Source of the DNA: Candidatus Bipolaricaulis sp.
Lineage (GTDB): Bacteria > Bipolaricaulota > Bipolaricaulia > UBA7950 > UBA9294
DNA length: 32,543 nt
Assembly: GCA_028713635.1 (NCBI GenBank)
Contig: JAQTNX010000009.1
Span: forward strand, 1-32,543
Direction of reading: 5' to 3'
Shown: in pieces, positions 6,277-14,431 of the stretch
Layout of the letters: every line of letters begins with the position of its first letter
Numbering within the stretch: the first letter of the stretch is position 1
Notes under the pieces: model-generated
Seen by the model: only the letters and a program-made list of their open reading frames with translations
Databases searched by the model: none
Told to the model about the DNA's origin: nothing
Made by a program: the position numbers and the translations under genes

Positions 6277-7685
6277 GCTCCACCTCCCAGGAGGATTCGG
6301 AGCGCGAAGGGGAACCCGATTCCGAGGGCGATCGTGACCAGGGCGAGCGCCACCGCCGGCACAAGAAGCCCCGCGGAAGCTTCACGCGCGCCGGCCCACT
6401 TCTCAAGAGGTTTGCCGAAGAAGACCTTCCGCTGGAGCGAGAGGAAGTAGGCAAGCGTCACCAGGCTTGCGAGGATGGCCACCGCGGCGAACGCGTACTC
6501 CTTCGCGTTCCACAGCGCGAGAATGATCAGGAGCTTGCTCCAGAAGCCGGCGAGCGGCGGCAGCCCGGCGATCGAGAGCGAGGCCACGGCCGACGTCCCC
6601 GCCGTGACCGGCATGCGTGCGCCGAGCCCGCCCATCTCGTCTATGTCGAGGGTGCCGAGCTGCTTCTCGACGGCGGCGGCGTTCGCAAACAGCTGCGACT
6701 TCGAGACTGCGTGGTTGAAGAAGTGAAGGCCTGCCGCGAGGATCCCGAGGTGAAGGTCGCCGCCGAGGGCGAGCACGATGTAGCCCATCTGGCTGATGCT
6801 CGAGTACGCGAGCATGCGCTTGAAGTTCGTCTGCGTCAGGGCCAGGAAGGCGCCGACGACGATCGTGACCGCTCCCACGACGAGAAGGATCTCGCGGCCT
6901 GGAGTTGCGCCGCCGAGCGTCGACTGGGCGATTCGCAGAAGCGCGAAGATCCCCGAAGCCTTCGTGACAATCCCCGCCATGAAGACCGACACCGGCGCCG
7001 GCGCCGCGGTGTATGCGTCCGCCAGCCAGCCGTGGAACGGCACCATGGCGCCCTTCACGAAGAGCCCGCACAGGAAAAGGGCCATGGCAATCCATGCTAG
7101 AGGCGCATTCGCCGCGAGTCCCGTCCGTGCCGCGTCGAGCGTGATGCCTCCGGTCGACAGGAGGAAGAAGCCGAGCGAGGTCAGCATGAGCACGCTTGCC
7201 ACGACCGACAGGAAGATGTACTTCCACGCCCCCTCGAGAACGTGATCGCCTCGTCCCGCCGCGACCAGGATGACGGTCGCGACCGCCGTGACTTCGACGA
7301 AGACGTAGAGCGAGAACAGGTCGCGCACCATCGCCATCCCGTTGATGCCGACGACGGCGACGAGGACGAGGTTGGCGAAGAGGAACCTCTCGTTGACACT
7401 CTCGAGCGTGCGGCGCGCGACGAGGAGCGCCGCCATGCCGACGAGTCCCGTACAGAGAATCACAAGCCCGGAGAGCCCGTCCGTCGCGAGGTGGAAGCCG
7501 AGAAGCTTCTCGAGCGGTGCAAGGAGTCCGACGTCGACCGTCGCAAACCGGTCGAGGACCGCGGCCGCGGCTTCGAGGGCGAGGATTCCGAACGCGACCC
7601 ACAGACCGACCGCGCGCGCGCGCTTCGGCAGGAGGTAGAGGAGCACGACGGCGACGAACGGGACGAGAAGAAGAAGGTCGCTCAT
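6273..7685 (-). CDS. Antiporter-like subunit 3 (NuoN/NuoM/MrpD family)
   Basis: This proton-pumping membrane subunit (470 aa, about 14 helices) is of the complex I/Mrp antiporter type. The family core is visible: YVFVEVTAVATVILV with the key Glu of TM5, FVKGAMVPFHGWLADAYTAAPAPVSVFMAGIVTKASG with the TM7 Lys and the following Lys, QTNFKRMLAYSSISQMGYI, and HFFNHAVSKSQLF. All charged residues needed for ion transfer are kept, so it should pump. It overlaps its neighbours at both ends by 4 nt (ATGA). Confidence 0.92.
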   Translation of the reverse strand: MSDLLLLVPFVAVVLLYLLPKRARAVGLWVAFGILALEAAAAVLDRFATVDVGLLAPLEKLLGFHLATDGLSGLVILCTGLVGMAALLVARRTLESVNERFLFANLVLVAVVGINGMAMVRDLFSLYVFVEVTAVATVILVAAGRGDHVLEGAWKYIFLSVVASVLMLTSLGFFLLSTGGITLDAARTGLAANAPLAWIAMALFLCGLFVKGAMVPFHGWLADAYTAAPAPVSVFMAGIVTKASGIFALLRIAQSTLGGATPGREILLVVGAVTIVVGAFLALTQTNFKRMLAYSSISQMGYIVLALGGDLHLGILAAGLHFFNHAVSKSQLFANAAAVEKQLGTLDIDEMGGLGARMPVTAGTSAVASLSIAGLPPLAGFWSKLLIILALWNAKEYAFAAVAILASLVTLAYFLSLQRKVFFGKPLEKWAGAREASAGLLVPAVALALVTIALGIGFPFALRILLGGGA

Positions 7686-9541
7686 CGTCCGCCTCCCATG
7701 ACAGCGAGCACCGCGAGGACCACGGCGATCGCGCCGGCCAGCGCCCAGAGTACATACCGGTTGACGTTTCCGTTGTGGGCCCTGCGCAGGACCCAGCTTG
7801 CTGCGAGCGCCGACTGCGCGGCGAGACCGCTGTAGACCCAGTCAATCGCCCGATCGAGGGCGTAAAGCCCCTTCGAGGCCACCCCGACGACGACGACGAG
7901 CATGCGGTACGGATCGAGGACCCCCGTCGCCTGCAGCGTGTAGACCGATGAGAGTCCGGGGGCGTGATGGATGTGGTCGACGGCGCCGATGCCCTTGCCG
8001 GTGCGGTGGACGCCGAACGCGTGGTTCGCAACGGCCAGAGCAAGCACCCCGGCGGTCAATCCGACCAACAGCATGTTCGTCGGGAAGCCGGCGAACGTCC
8101 CGCCGTGCGCCCCCTCCATCGCCGTTCCCAGAACGGGCTGGACCAGCCGCTCCAAGGGGAGCGAGTTCGCCACGCCGAACACGATGCACAGCCCGGCGAG
8201 AACGATCATTGGCAGGAGCATCGGCCATGGGGCTTCCTTCACGGTTCGCTTTGCGTTCGTCGGTTTGCCGAAGAACGCGGCGTGTCCGAGTTTCAGGAAG
8301 GACGCCGCCGTGAAGAAGGAGCCGCCGAGCGCGATCGCGTAGAAGATCCAGCCCCGTTCGAGAGCGCCGTCGTAGACGAGCTCCTTCGAGAAGAAGCCGT
8401 TGAACGGCGGGACGCCCGAAATCGATGCGGCGGCAATCAAGAAGCAGAGGGTGGTGATCGGCATGCTCCGCCCGAGTCCGCCGAGTTCGCGGAGGTCCGT
8501 CGTGCCGGCTTCCTTCTCCACCGCTCCGGCCGACAGGAACAACGACGACTTGTAGATCGCGTTGTTGAGCATATGGAACAGACCGCCGACGATGCCGACC
8601 GGCAGCGCCGTCCCGATTCCAAGGATCATGTACCCCACCTGGCTGATCGCGTGGTACGCGAGGAGCTTCTTGTAGTCCTTCTGCACGAGCGCCATCAAGA
8701 CGGCGAGAAGAATCGTCGCGGCGCCGATCCCCATGAGGACGGGCGAGACCCACGACTCGGGCGTCAAGACGAACAGGTCGAGCGAGATGCGCGCGAGGAA
8801 ATAGATTCCGAGGAGCTTCTCCAAGCTTCCCGGCAACAACGCCATGAACGGCAACGGCGCGTCGATCGCGGCGTCGGGGATCCAGCTGTGGAACGGCATC
8901 GCCCCCGCCTTCCCCATCGCTCCGACCATGAGCAGGAGGAAGGCGACCGCGCCGAGCCCGTCGAGCGGGAGACGAATCGCCGACATCGACAGCGTCCCCG
9001 CCAGGTGGCCGGTCAGCATGACGCCGAACATCAGGGCGAGGTCGGTCACGCCGACGATGACGAACGCCTTCACGGCCGTCGCGAACGGGCGGGTCTTTCC
9101 CGCGGCGATCATCGCGAACAGCGTGAGGAGCAGGCCCTCCCAGAAGACGAGGAAGAGGATCAGGTTGTCGGCGAGCACGGCGCCGGCCGAAAGAGCCACG
9201 GTGAACAGCACCCACGCGTGGAAACGGCGCGACGACGACGCCTTGGCCATCGACACAGCGGAATAGGCCGTGACGAGGAAGGAGAACGTCGCGATCCCAA
9301 GCAGGATGAACGCGCTGAACCGCGAGAGCTTCAGCGCGAACTCGGCGCCGAACCCCATCCACGACCAAGCAAACGCGACGTCGTGCGGGAAGGCGTAGAT
9401 GGCGAGAGCAAGCTCGAAAGCGCACGCAAGCGCGGCGAGGACGGCGGGCGCCCACGGCGCGCGACGGCTCGGCAGGAGCAGAACCAAGAGCCCTGCGGCG
9501 GCCGGAACGGCAATGGTCAGGATCAGCAGAAGAGGCGTCAT
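7682..9541 (-). CDS. Antiporter-like subunit 2, long form (NuoL/MrpA family)
   Basis: At 619 aa this is the longest of the three antiporter-like subunits. The core includes FWEGLLLTLFAMIAAGKTRP, GKAGAMPFHSWIPDAAIDAPLPFMALLPGSLEKLLG, KDYKKLLAYHAISQVGYM, FHMLNNAIYKSSLFL and ISGVPPFNGFFSKE. The C-terminal 150 residues extend beyond NuoM length and end in a hydrophobic helix, as expected for a NuoL-like subunit that carries extra C-terminal helices. Glu and Lys residues of the ion path are present. It starts within an ATGA overlap with the stop of the first operon gene. Confidence 0.92.
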   Translation of the reverse strand: MTPLLLILTIAVPAAAGLLVLLLPSRRAPWAPAVLAALACAFELALAIYAFPHDVAFAWSWMGFGAEFALKLSRFSAFILLGIATFSFLVTAYSAVSMAKASSSRRFHAWVLFTVALSAGAVLADNLILFLVFWEGLLLTLFAMIAAGKTRPFATAVKAFVIVGVTDLALMFGVMLTGHLAGTLSMSAIRLPLDGLGAVAFLLLMVGAMGKAGAMPFHSWIPDAAIDAPLPFMALLPGSLEKLLGIYFLARISLDLFVLTPESWVSPVLMGIGAATILLAVLMALVQKDYKKLLAYHAISQVGYMILGIGTALPVGIVGGLFHMLNNAIYKSSLFLSAGAVEKEAGTTDLRELGGLGRSMPITTLCFLIAAASISGVPPFNGFFSKELVYDGALERGWIFYAIALGGSFFTAASFLKLGHAAFFGKPTNAKRTVKEAPWPMLLPMIVLAGLCIVFGVANSLPLERLVQPVLGTAMEGAHGGTFAGFPTNMLLVGLTAGVLALAVANHAFGVHRTGKGIGAVDHIHHAPGLSSVYTLQATGVLDPYRMLVVVVGVASKGLYALDRAIDWVYSGLAAQSALAASWVLRRAHNGNVNRYVLWALAGAIAVVLAVLAVMGGGR

Positions 9542-10971
9542 CCCGCCACCCCCAGCATCTGCGAGATCGCAACGCGCGCCAGATCAGACGGCCAACCGAC
9601 CATGAGTCCTCCCACGAGGGAAAGCGCGGCGAGCAGGACGACGCACGCCACCATCAGGCGCGACGTCTCCGGCGCGAGAACTCCGTGCGGCTCGCCCAAG
9701 AAGACCTTGGTGAACAGGCGGAAGAGGTACAGGATGGTGAGGAGCGCGCCGGCAAGGAACACAGCGCCGAAGACCAGCTGGTCTCCAGAGACCGCTGCCG
9801 AGATCACCATGTACTTGCTGAAGAAGCCGCCGAACGGAGGAATTCCCATAACCGAGAACGCGCAGAGGAGGAAGGCGACCGCCGTCCACGGCATGGAGCG
9901 GATCAGCCCGCCGAGCTTCGTGATGTCCTTCGTCCCCGCGTTCTGCTCGACGATGCCGGCCGAAAGGAAGAGGCCGGCCTTCGCGAGCCCGTGCATGAGG
10001 ATGTAGAGGAGCGCGCCGGCCGCGCCAAGGGCGTTGCCCATCGCCAGTCCGAGGAAGATGAAGCCGATCTGGCTTACCGTCGAGTAGGCCACGATCCGCT
10101 TGAAGTCCGTCTCGATGAGGGCGGCCCCCGCGCTCACCAGCGCGCTCGCCCCGGCGATCGACGCGACGATCGTACGCAGCGCCTCGTCGAACACGAACGT
10201 CGACAGGAACAGCCGTGCGAACACGTAGACGCCGATCTTGACGAGGACGGCGGCGTGCAGAAGCGCGGTCACCGGCGACGGGGCGACACCCGCGTCGGGG
10301 AGCCACGTCTGGAACGGCAGCGTAGCCGACTTCGACAGCAGGCCGACGAGAAGAAGGGCCGAGATCCCAAGCGGTAGGGCTATTCCCTTCATCGCGGCGA
10401 GGTCGAACGTGCCCGTCATCCCGTAGACCGCGAGGATCCCGATCAGCATGACGAGCGCTCCGAAGGCCGTCATCAGGAACGCCTTGTCCGCCTTGAGCAC
10501 GTCGGCTTTGCCGCGGTAGAAGCCGATGAGCCGCCAGCTTGCGATTCCCGTGATCTCCCAGAAGACGTAGAGGTACACGAGGTTGGTCGAGAAGACGAGG
10601 CCCATCATGGCGCCGAGGAAGACGACGGCCATCGTGTAGTACTCGTTCTGGTTCTCGTAGTGGCGGATGTAGTCGAACGAGAAGAGGATGATGATCGAGC
10701 CGACAAGCGACGACACGATCGCCATGAAGACGGCGAGCGCGTCGGCGGAGAGGGAGAACGAGAGGCCAAGCGGACCTGCGATGCTCCACGCGACGATCTC
10801 ACCCCGCAGGGCGCCGGGCACGAGCGCGACGGACGCCCCGAGCGACGCAAGCACCATCACTAGGGCCGAGACATCGCGCAGGCGCCGCGACCACACCCCA
10901 AAGAGCGGAAGCAGGAACGCCCCCGCCAGGGGGGCAAACACCGCCACGAGAAGCACGATTCCCTCTCTCAT
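9538..10971 (-). CDS. Antiporter-like subunit 1 (NuoL/NuoM/MbhH family), first gene of the hydrogenase operon
   Basis: This 477-residue, roughly 14-helix ion-pumping subunit has the motifs FSFDYIRHYENQNEYYTM, FWEITGIASWRLIGFYRGK (TM5 Glu), SKSATLPFQTWLPDAGVAPSPVTALLHAAVLVKIG (TM7 Lys), ETDFKRIVAYSTVSQIGFI and HGLAKAGLFLSAG. The ORF extends to 11325, but the homologous part starts at ATG 10971. An ATG at 10989 is an alternative. Neither has a perfectly placed SD; GGAG is 12 nt upstream of 10971. A promoter with TATCAT lies about 70 nt upstream. It overlaps the next gene by 4 nt. Confidence 0.9.
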   Translation of the reverse strand: MREGIVLLVAVFAPLAGAFLLPLFGVWSRRLRDVSALVMVLASLGASVALVPGALRGEIVAWSIAGPLGLSFSLSADALAVFMAIVSSLVGSIIILFSFDYIRHYENQNEYYTMAVVFLGAMMGLVFSTNLVYLYVFWEITGIASWRLIGFYRGKADVLKADKAFLMTAFGALVMLIGILAVYGMTGTFDLAAMKGIALPLGISALLLVGLLSKSATLPFQTWLPDAGVAPSPVTALLHAAVLVKIGVYVFARLFLSTFVFDEALRTIVASIAGASALVSAGAALIETDFKRIVAYSTVSQIGFIFLGLAMGNALGAAGALLYILMHGLAKAGLFLSAGIVEQNAGTKDITKLGGLIRSMPWTAVAFLLCAFSVMGIPPFGGFFSKYMVISAAVSGDQLVFGAVFLAGALLTILYLFRLFTKVFLGEPHGVLAPETSRLMVACVVLLAALSLVGGLMVGWPSDLARVAISQMLGVAG

Positions 10972-11006
10972 GTTCCCTACAGACTCCATCTGCTGCACGC
11001 CGGGCA

Positions 11007-11035
11007 ACGCGCCCGAGGGAGTGCCCTTGGCGCGT
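11007..11035 (-). other. Hairpin at the 5' end of the hydrogenase operon leader
   Basis: ACGCGCC (minus strand) pairs with GGCGCGT 15 nt later, and GGG/CCC can pair inside the loop. It begins almost exactly at the predicted transcription start. Such 5' hairpins often protect mRNA; no riboswitch class was recognised. Confidence 0.4.
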
Positions 11036-11041
11036 CGGCGG

Positions 11042-11070
11042 ATGATAGCGAGGTCCCCGGCGAAACGCAA
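11042..11070 (-). promoter_or_regulatory. Promoter of the hydrogenase operon
   Basis: On the minus strand there is TTGCGT (11065-11070), a 17-nt spacer and TATCAT (11042-11047, 5 of 6). The start would fall near 11035, giving a leader of about 65 nt. No other promoter-like site was noticed between the twelve genes, which mostly overlap, so this probably drives the whole 9.8-kb operon. Confidence 0.5.
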
Positions 11071-11139
11071 TCGAAGGCGCGGCATCTCGTGGCCGCGGCG
11101 TGGGCCGGGCCGGTACACTCTGCAGCCAAGGAGGATCTC

Positions 11140-11415
11140 ATGGTGAAGATCGCGCTCTCCACGTTGGCCCTTGTCTTCCTTGCCGAACTCGGCGACAAGA
11201 CGCAGCTCACGGTGTTCTGTCTTGCGATGGAGACGACATCGCCGTGGGGAGTCTTGATTGGAGCCGGCGTCGCTCTGCTCCTGTCGACCGTCCTTGCCGT
11301 GCTCCTGGCCGTCGCCGTTCACCACCTGCTTCCGGACACGTGGACGAAGTGGATCCGCGTTGCGGCCGGCGCGTTGTTCATCCTCGTCGGGGTCTGGACG
11401 ATCTGGAAGGCGTAG
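11140..11415 (+). CDS. Half-size Gdt1/UPF0016 family cation (Mn2+/Ca2+) transporter
   Basis: This small membrane protein (91 aa, three helices) is of the UPF0016 (Gdt1/TMEM165) family, whose bacterial members export Mn2+. The signature E-x-G-D-K-T is present in FLAELGDKTQLTVFCLA. Full-length members carry this motif twice; here only one copy exists, so it must dimerise or pair with another half protein, as is known for short bacterial members. Start ATG 11140 has an ideal AAGGAGG 5 nt upstream, rejecting the longer ORF start at 11089. A TACACT (11114-11119) could be its -10. It precedes another membrane transporter by 53 nt. Confidence 0.85.
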   Translation: MVKIALSTLALVFLAELGDKTQLTVFCLAMETTSPWGVLIGAGVALLLSTVLAVLLAVAVHHLLPDTWTKWIRVAAGALFILVGVWTIWKA

Positions 11416-11430
11416 GAGCGTCGTAGGCGA

Positions 11431-11459
11431 TTGCGCGTCGGCACGCCATCGGCTAGTGT
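11431..11459 (+). promoter_or_regulatory. Promoter upstream of the ArsB/NhaD-type gene
   Basis: TTGCGC (11431-11436), a 17-nt spacer and TAGTGT (11454-11459) lie only 9 nt before the ATG at 11469. No SD is visible, so the mRNA would be leaderless or nearly so. Confidence 0.4.
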
Positions 11460-11468
11460 CCTTGGGTC

Positions 11469-12773
11469 ATGGAAACGGTGCGGATCGTGCCCGTCGTCGT
11501 CGCTTCCGCCATCTTCCTCGTCACCTTCGTCGCCATCCTGTCCGAGAAGATCCATCGCTCGATCGCGAGCATCGCGGGCGCGGCCGCCATGCTCGCCGCA
11601 GGGATTGGGCTTGGCTTCTACGACGAGGCGACGGCCTTCGGCTGGGTCGACTACAACACGATCGCGCTCTTGTTCGGAATGATGATCCTTGTCGGGATCA
11701 TCCAGTCGACGGGGCTCTTCGCCTACTGCGCCGTGGGAGTAGCGCGCTGGACGCGAGGGAATCCTATCCTGCTTGCGTTCACGCTCGGGATCCTGACTGC
11801 CCTGCTCTCGTCGCTCCTTGACAACGTCACGACCATCATCGTGGTCGCTCCCGTCACGGTTGCGATTGCGGAGCTTGTCGGCGTAAGCCCGCTCCCGCTC
11901 TTGATGAGCGAGGTTCTCCTCTCGAACATCGGCGGCGTCGCGACCCTGGTCGGCGATCCGCCGAACATCCTCATCGCGTCGGCGGCGAAGCTCTCGTTCA
12001 ACGATGTGCTCGTCCACCTCGCGCCGATTGCCTTCTCGGCAGCCCTTGTCACGCAGCTGGTCCTCCTCTTCCTCTTTCGCAAGGATCTGCGGCGGGGCGT
12101 CGCGGCGCGGGGCGTCCTCAAGACGTTGGACGCCAAGGCCAGCCTTGTGCGACCACGCCAGGCGGTCGAGGTCGCGATCGTCTTCCTGGGCACCGTTCTC
12201 CTCTACCTGTTCCACAGCCAGCTCGGCATCGGCCCCGGACTCGTAGCGCTGATCGGCGCGTCGGTCGCCCTCCTCTGGGTGCGGCCCTCGATCGAAGACC
12301 TCGTCAAGAGCGTCGAGTGGGACGTCCTCGTGTTCTTCGTCGGGATGTTCGTCCTTGTGGGCGGACTGAGCGCCTCGGGAGTCCTCGACTTCGCAGCGCG
12401 GGGCATCGCCGCGTTGACGGCCCACGGCGCTGTGGTGTCGGGGCTTGCGCTGCTCTGGGGAGTCGCCGTCCTGTCCGGCGTGGTCGGCAGCATCCCGATC
12501 ACCATGGTCACGATTCCCATCCTGACGGCGTTCGCCGCTCAGGGCGGCGAGATCGGCCCGCTATGGTGGGCGCTCGCGATCGGCGCGGGGTTCGGCGGAA
12601 ACCTGACGCCGATCGGCTCTGCAGCCGGCGTCCTCATGCTCTCGCTCGGCCGCCGATGGGGCTCCCCGATCACGGTTCGTCGATGGTTCCAGAGCGCCCT
12701 TCCAGCGACCCTTGTGAGCTGTGCGGTGGGAACCATCGGCCTCGTCCTCATCATCCTGTTCCGTCTCTGGTAG
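11469..12773 (+). CDS. ArsB/NhaD-type ion transporter (IT superfamily)
   Basis: This 434-residue membrane transporter has about 11-12 helices. The hallmark SLLDNVTTIIVVAPVTVAIAEL and then LLSNIGGVATLVGDPPNILIASAA (about 115-175) match the ArsB/NhaD/P-protein branch of the ion transporter superfamily. The second half repeats the fold, with GVVGSIPITMVTIPIL and GAGFGGNLTPIGSAAGVLMLS near 345-395, giving the usual inverted pair of G-x-x-P/NxTP hairpins. Members export arsenite or exchange Na+ for H+, or take up anions; the sequence alone does not decide. No ars genes are next to it. Start ATG 11469 has no SD but a promoter directly upstream. Confidence 0.85.
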   Translation: METVRIVPVVVASAIFLVTFVAILSEKIHRSIASIAGAAAMLAAGIGLGFYDEATAFGWVDYNTIALLFGMMILVGIIQSTGLFAYCAVGVARWTRGNPILLAFTLGILTALLSSLLDNVTTIIVVAPVTVAIAELVGVSPLPLLMSEVLLSNIGGVATLVGDPPNILIASAAKLSFNDVLVHLAPIAFSAALVTQLVLLFLFRKDLRRGVAARGVLKTLDAKASLVRPRQAVEVAIVFLGTVLLYLFHSQLGIGPGLVALIGASVALLWVRPSIEDLVKSVEWDVLVFFVGMFVLVGGLSASGVLDFAARGIAALTAHGAVVSGLALLWGVAVLSGVVGSIPITMVTIPILTAFAAQGGEIGPLWWALAIGAGFGGNLTPIGSAAGVLMLSLGRRWGSPITVRRWFQSALPATLVSCAVGTIGLVLIILFRLW

Positions 12774-12820
12774 CAGGGGTACACGATCTGCGGCGGGTGC
12801 TCGGATTCCTGCGTTCACGG

Positions 12821-12849
12821 TTGGAGAACCTCCGGCACTCGACTACGAT
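12821..12849 (+). promoter_or_regulatory. Promoter of rarA, leaderless layout
   Basis: TTGGAG (12821-12826), a 17-nt spacer and TACGAT (12844-12849) end 6 nt before ATG 12856. No SD precedes the ATG. Transcription would start at or next to the start codon. Confidence 0.42.
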
Positions 12850-12855
12850 CATCGC

Positions 12856-14214
12856 ATGGCCGGTCTGTTCGAATGGGAGGCAGGTCCAGGCGAGCCGCGG
12901 GGAGACAGTCCCCTTGCGGATCGCATGCGTCCGCGGTCGCTCGACGAAGTGGTCGGGCAGAGACGCCTCCTCGGCAAGGACGGTCCTCTGCGAGCGGCGA
13001 TCGAGAAGGGGATGTGTCGGTCATTCCTCTTCTGGGGACCGCCGGGGACGGGCAAGACGACGGTGGGCCGCATCCTCGCCGAGCGCACGGGAGCGCGCTT
13101 CGTCCACCTCTCCGCGGCGCTCGCCGGCGTCAAGGAAGTGCGTGGAGTGCTCGAAGCCTCGCAGTTCCGATGGCGGGCCGAGCGCAAGCGCGACCTCCTC
13201 TTCCTCGACGAGATCCACCGCTTCAACCGCGCACAGCAGGACGTGCTTCTCTCGTACATCGAAGAGGGAAGCGTCATGTTCGTTGGGGCGACGACCGAGA
13301 ATCCGTCCTTCGCCCTGACCTCGGCGCTTCTATCGCGCAGCCAGCTCTTTCCGTTCGATCCCCTCGAAGATGCCGACCTCGTCCGCCTGATCGACCGAGC
13401 GCTCGTAGATGAGAGAGGGCTTGCCGGCGCGTTCCGTCTCGACGGCCCGGCGCGGGACCTCCTGCTTGCGGTGGCGGACGGAGACGCGCGGCGTGCTCTG
13501 ACGGCCCTCGACCTTGCGGCGTCGATCGCCGAAGGAGAGGCGATCGACGAGGCCACGGTGTCGCACGCCGTGCAGCGCAAGGGGTTTCGCTACGACCGCG
13601 CCGGAGATGAGCACTACAACCTGATCTCTGCTCTTCACAAGTCGATCCGCAACTCGGACCCCGACGCCGTGCTCTACTGGCTCGCTCGCATGCTGGAGGG
13701 AGGAGAGGACCCGCGGTTCATCGTCCGACGGCTCCTGCGTGCCGCCTCGGAGGACGTCGGCCTTGCCGACCCGCGGGGCCTCGAACAGGCGGTCGCGGCA
13801 TGGAAGGTCGTCGAGGTGATGGGGTTGCCGGAGTGCGAGTTGGCGATCGCTCAGGCCGCCGTCTTCCTCGCCTGCGCGCCGAAGAGCAACGCGCTCTACC
13901 GGGGCCTCGGGGCCGCCCGCTCCGATGTTGTGGACCACCCGGTCGAAGAGGTTCCGCTTCACCTGCGGAACGCCCCGACCGCGATGATGCAGGGCCTTGG
14001 GTACTCGAACGGATACCTTTACGCGCACGACTTCGCGGACGGCGTGGCGCCGATGTCATGCCTGCCGGCCTCGCTGGCCGATCGCCGCTACTACGTCCCT
14101 ACCGATCGCGGCGCCGAGCACGGCCTCGCCGAGCGCCTTGAGCGCCTTCGGAAGCTCGCACGAAGCGTCCCCCCCGCGTCGGGTGGCGCGCCGCCGGCCC
14201 AACGAGCGCCCTAG
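12856..14214 (+). CDS. rarA: Replication-associated recombination ATPase RarA (MgsA)
   Basis: This 452-residue AAA+ ATPase of the clamp-loader clade acts at stalled replication forks. In order: an N-terminal SPLADRMRPRSLDEVVGQ, Walker A GPPGTGKTT (about 59-67), Walker B LLFLDEIHRFN, sensor 1 GATTENPSF, an arginine-rich lid with DGDARRALTALDLA, and the RarA-specific C-terminal domain starting at KGFRYDRAGDEHYNLISALHKSIRNSDPDAVLYWLARML. It is complete and of normal length. The ORF could open at 12721, but that part overlaps the previous gene and is not homologous. Its stop shares a CTAG with the convergent small RHH gene. Confidence 0.95.
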   Translation: MAGLFEWEAGPGEPRGDSPLADRMRPRSLDEVVGQRRLLGKDGPLRAAIEKGMCRSFLFWGPPGTGKTTVGRILAERTGARFVHLSAALAGVKEVRGVLEASQFRWRAERKRDLLFLDEIHRFNRAQQDVLLSYIEEGSVMFVGATTENPSFALTSALLSRSQLFPFDPLEDADLVRLIDRALVDERGLAGAFRLDGPARDLLLAVADGDARRALTALDLAASIAEGEAIDEATVSHAVQRKGFRYDRAGDEHYNLISALHKSIRNSDPDAVLYWLARMLEGGEDPRFIVRRLLRAASEDVGLADPRGLEQAVAAWKVVEVMGLPECELAIAQAAVFLACAPKSNALYRGLGAARSDVVDHPVEEVPLHLRNAPTAMMQGLGYSNGYLYAHDFADGVAPMSCLPASLADRRYYVPTDRGAEHGLAERLERLRKLARSVPPASGGAPPAQRAP

Positions 14215-14381
14215 GGGTTCTTCTTCTCCTGGTTGTCGATGTACTGCAGGATCGCTTCCACGATGAGGTAGTTCACCGATCGGTCGCGCTTGTGTCCAAG
14301 TCTGGAGAGCCGGTCCATCAGCCGCTGCCCCGCTTTCGACTTCGGGATATAGATGGAGATCGCGTTGTCTCGCTTGACCAT
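14211..14381 (-). CDS. Small ribbon-helix-helix (CopG/Arc-like) DNA-binding protein
   Basis: This 56-residue protein has the ribbon-helix-helix pattern: a short strand NAISIYIPKS, a first helix AGQRLMDRLSRLGHKR, and a second helix RSVNYLIVEAILQYIDNQE, with the RSVN turn typical of CopG-type repressors and antitoxins. It probably binds DNA as a dimer. I place the start at ATG 14381, preceded by GAGGGGTGA; the ORF also allows a TTG at 14399. It has its own TATAAT promoter. No toxin gene is adjacent, so a free-standing regulator is more likely than an antitoxin. Its target is unknown. Confidence 0.72.
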   Translation of the reverse strand: MVKRDNAISIYIPKSKAGQRLMDRLSRLGHKRDRSVNYLIVEAILQYIDNQEKKNP

Positions 14382-14402
14382 CGCCGTCACCCCTCGCAAC
14401 CT

Positions 14403-14431
14403 ATTATAGTCTATTGCAGGACGAAAGACAA
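14403..14431 (-). promoter_or_regulatory. Promoter of the RHH gene
   Basis: On the minus strand there is TTGTCT (14426-14431), a 17-nt spacer and a perfect TATAAT (14403-14408). The -35 hexamer lies in the T-rich tail of the upstream terminator hairpin. Confidence 0.6.

Noticed and set aside
7964-10006. 680-residue plus-strand ORF opposite the antiporter genes
   Set aside because: It is a charged, low-complexity shadow frame antisense to clear membrane proteins, a common effect of high GC. The same holds for 6403-8043, 19512-20906 and 20867-22717.
1200-10971. Respiratory complex I (nuo) operon
   Set aside because: NuoE, F and G are missing, the D-like subunit has both Ni-binding CxxC pairs, and a hydrogenase protease gene is in the operon. 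It is a hydrogenase.
10972-11139. Mn-sensing yybP-ykoY riboswitch before the Gdt1-type gene
   Set aside because: The likely leader from TACACT is only about 15 nt, and no riboswitch-like structure was recognised.
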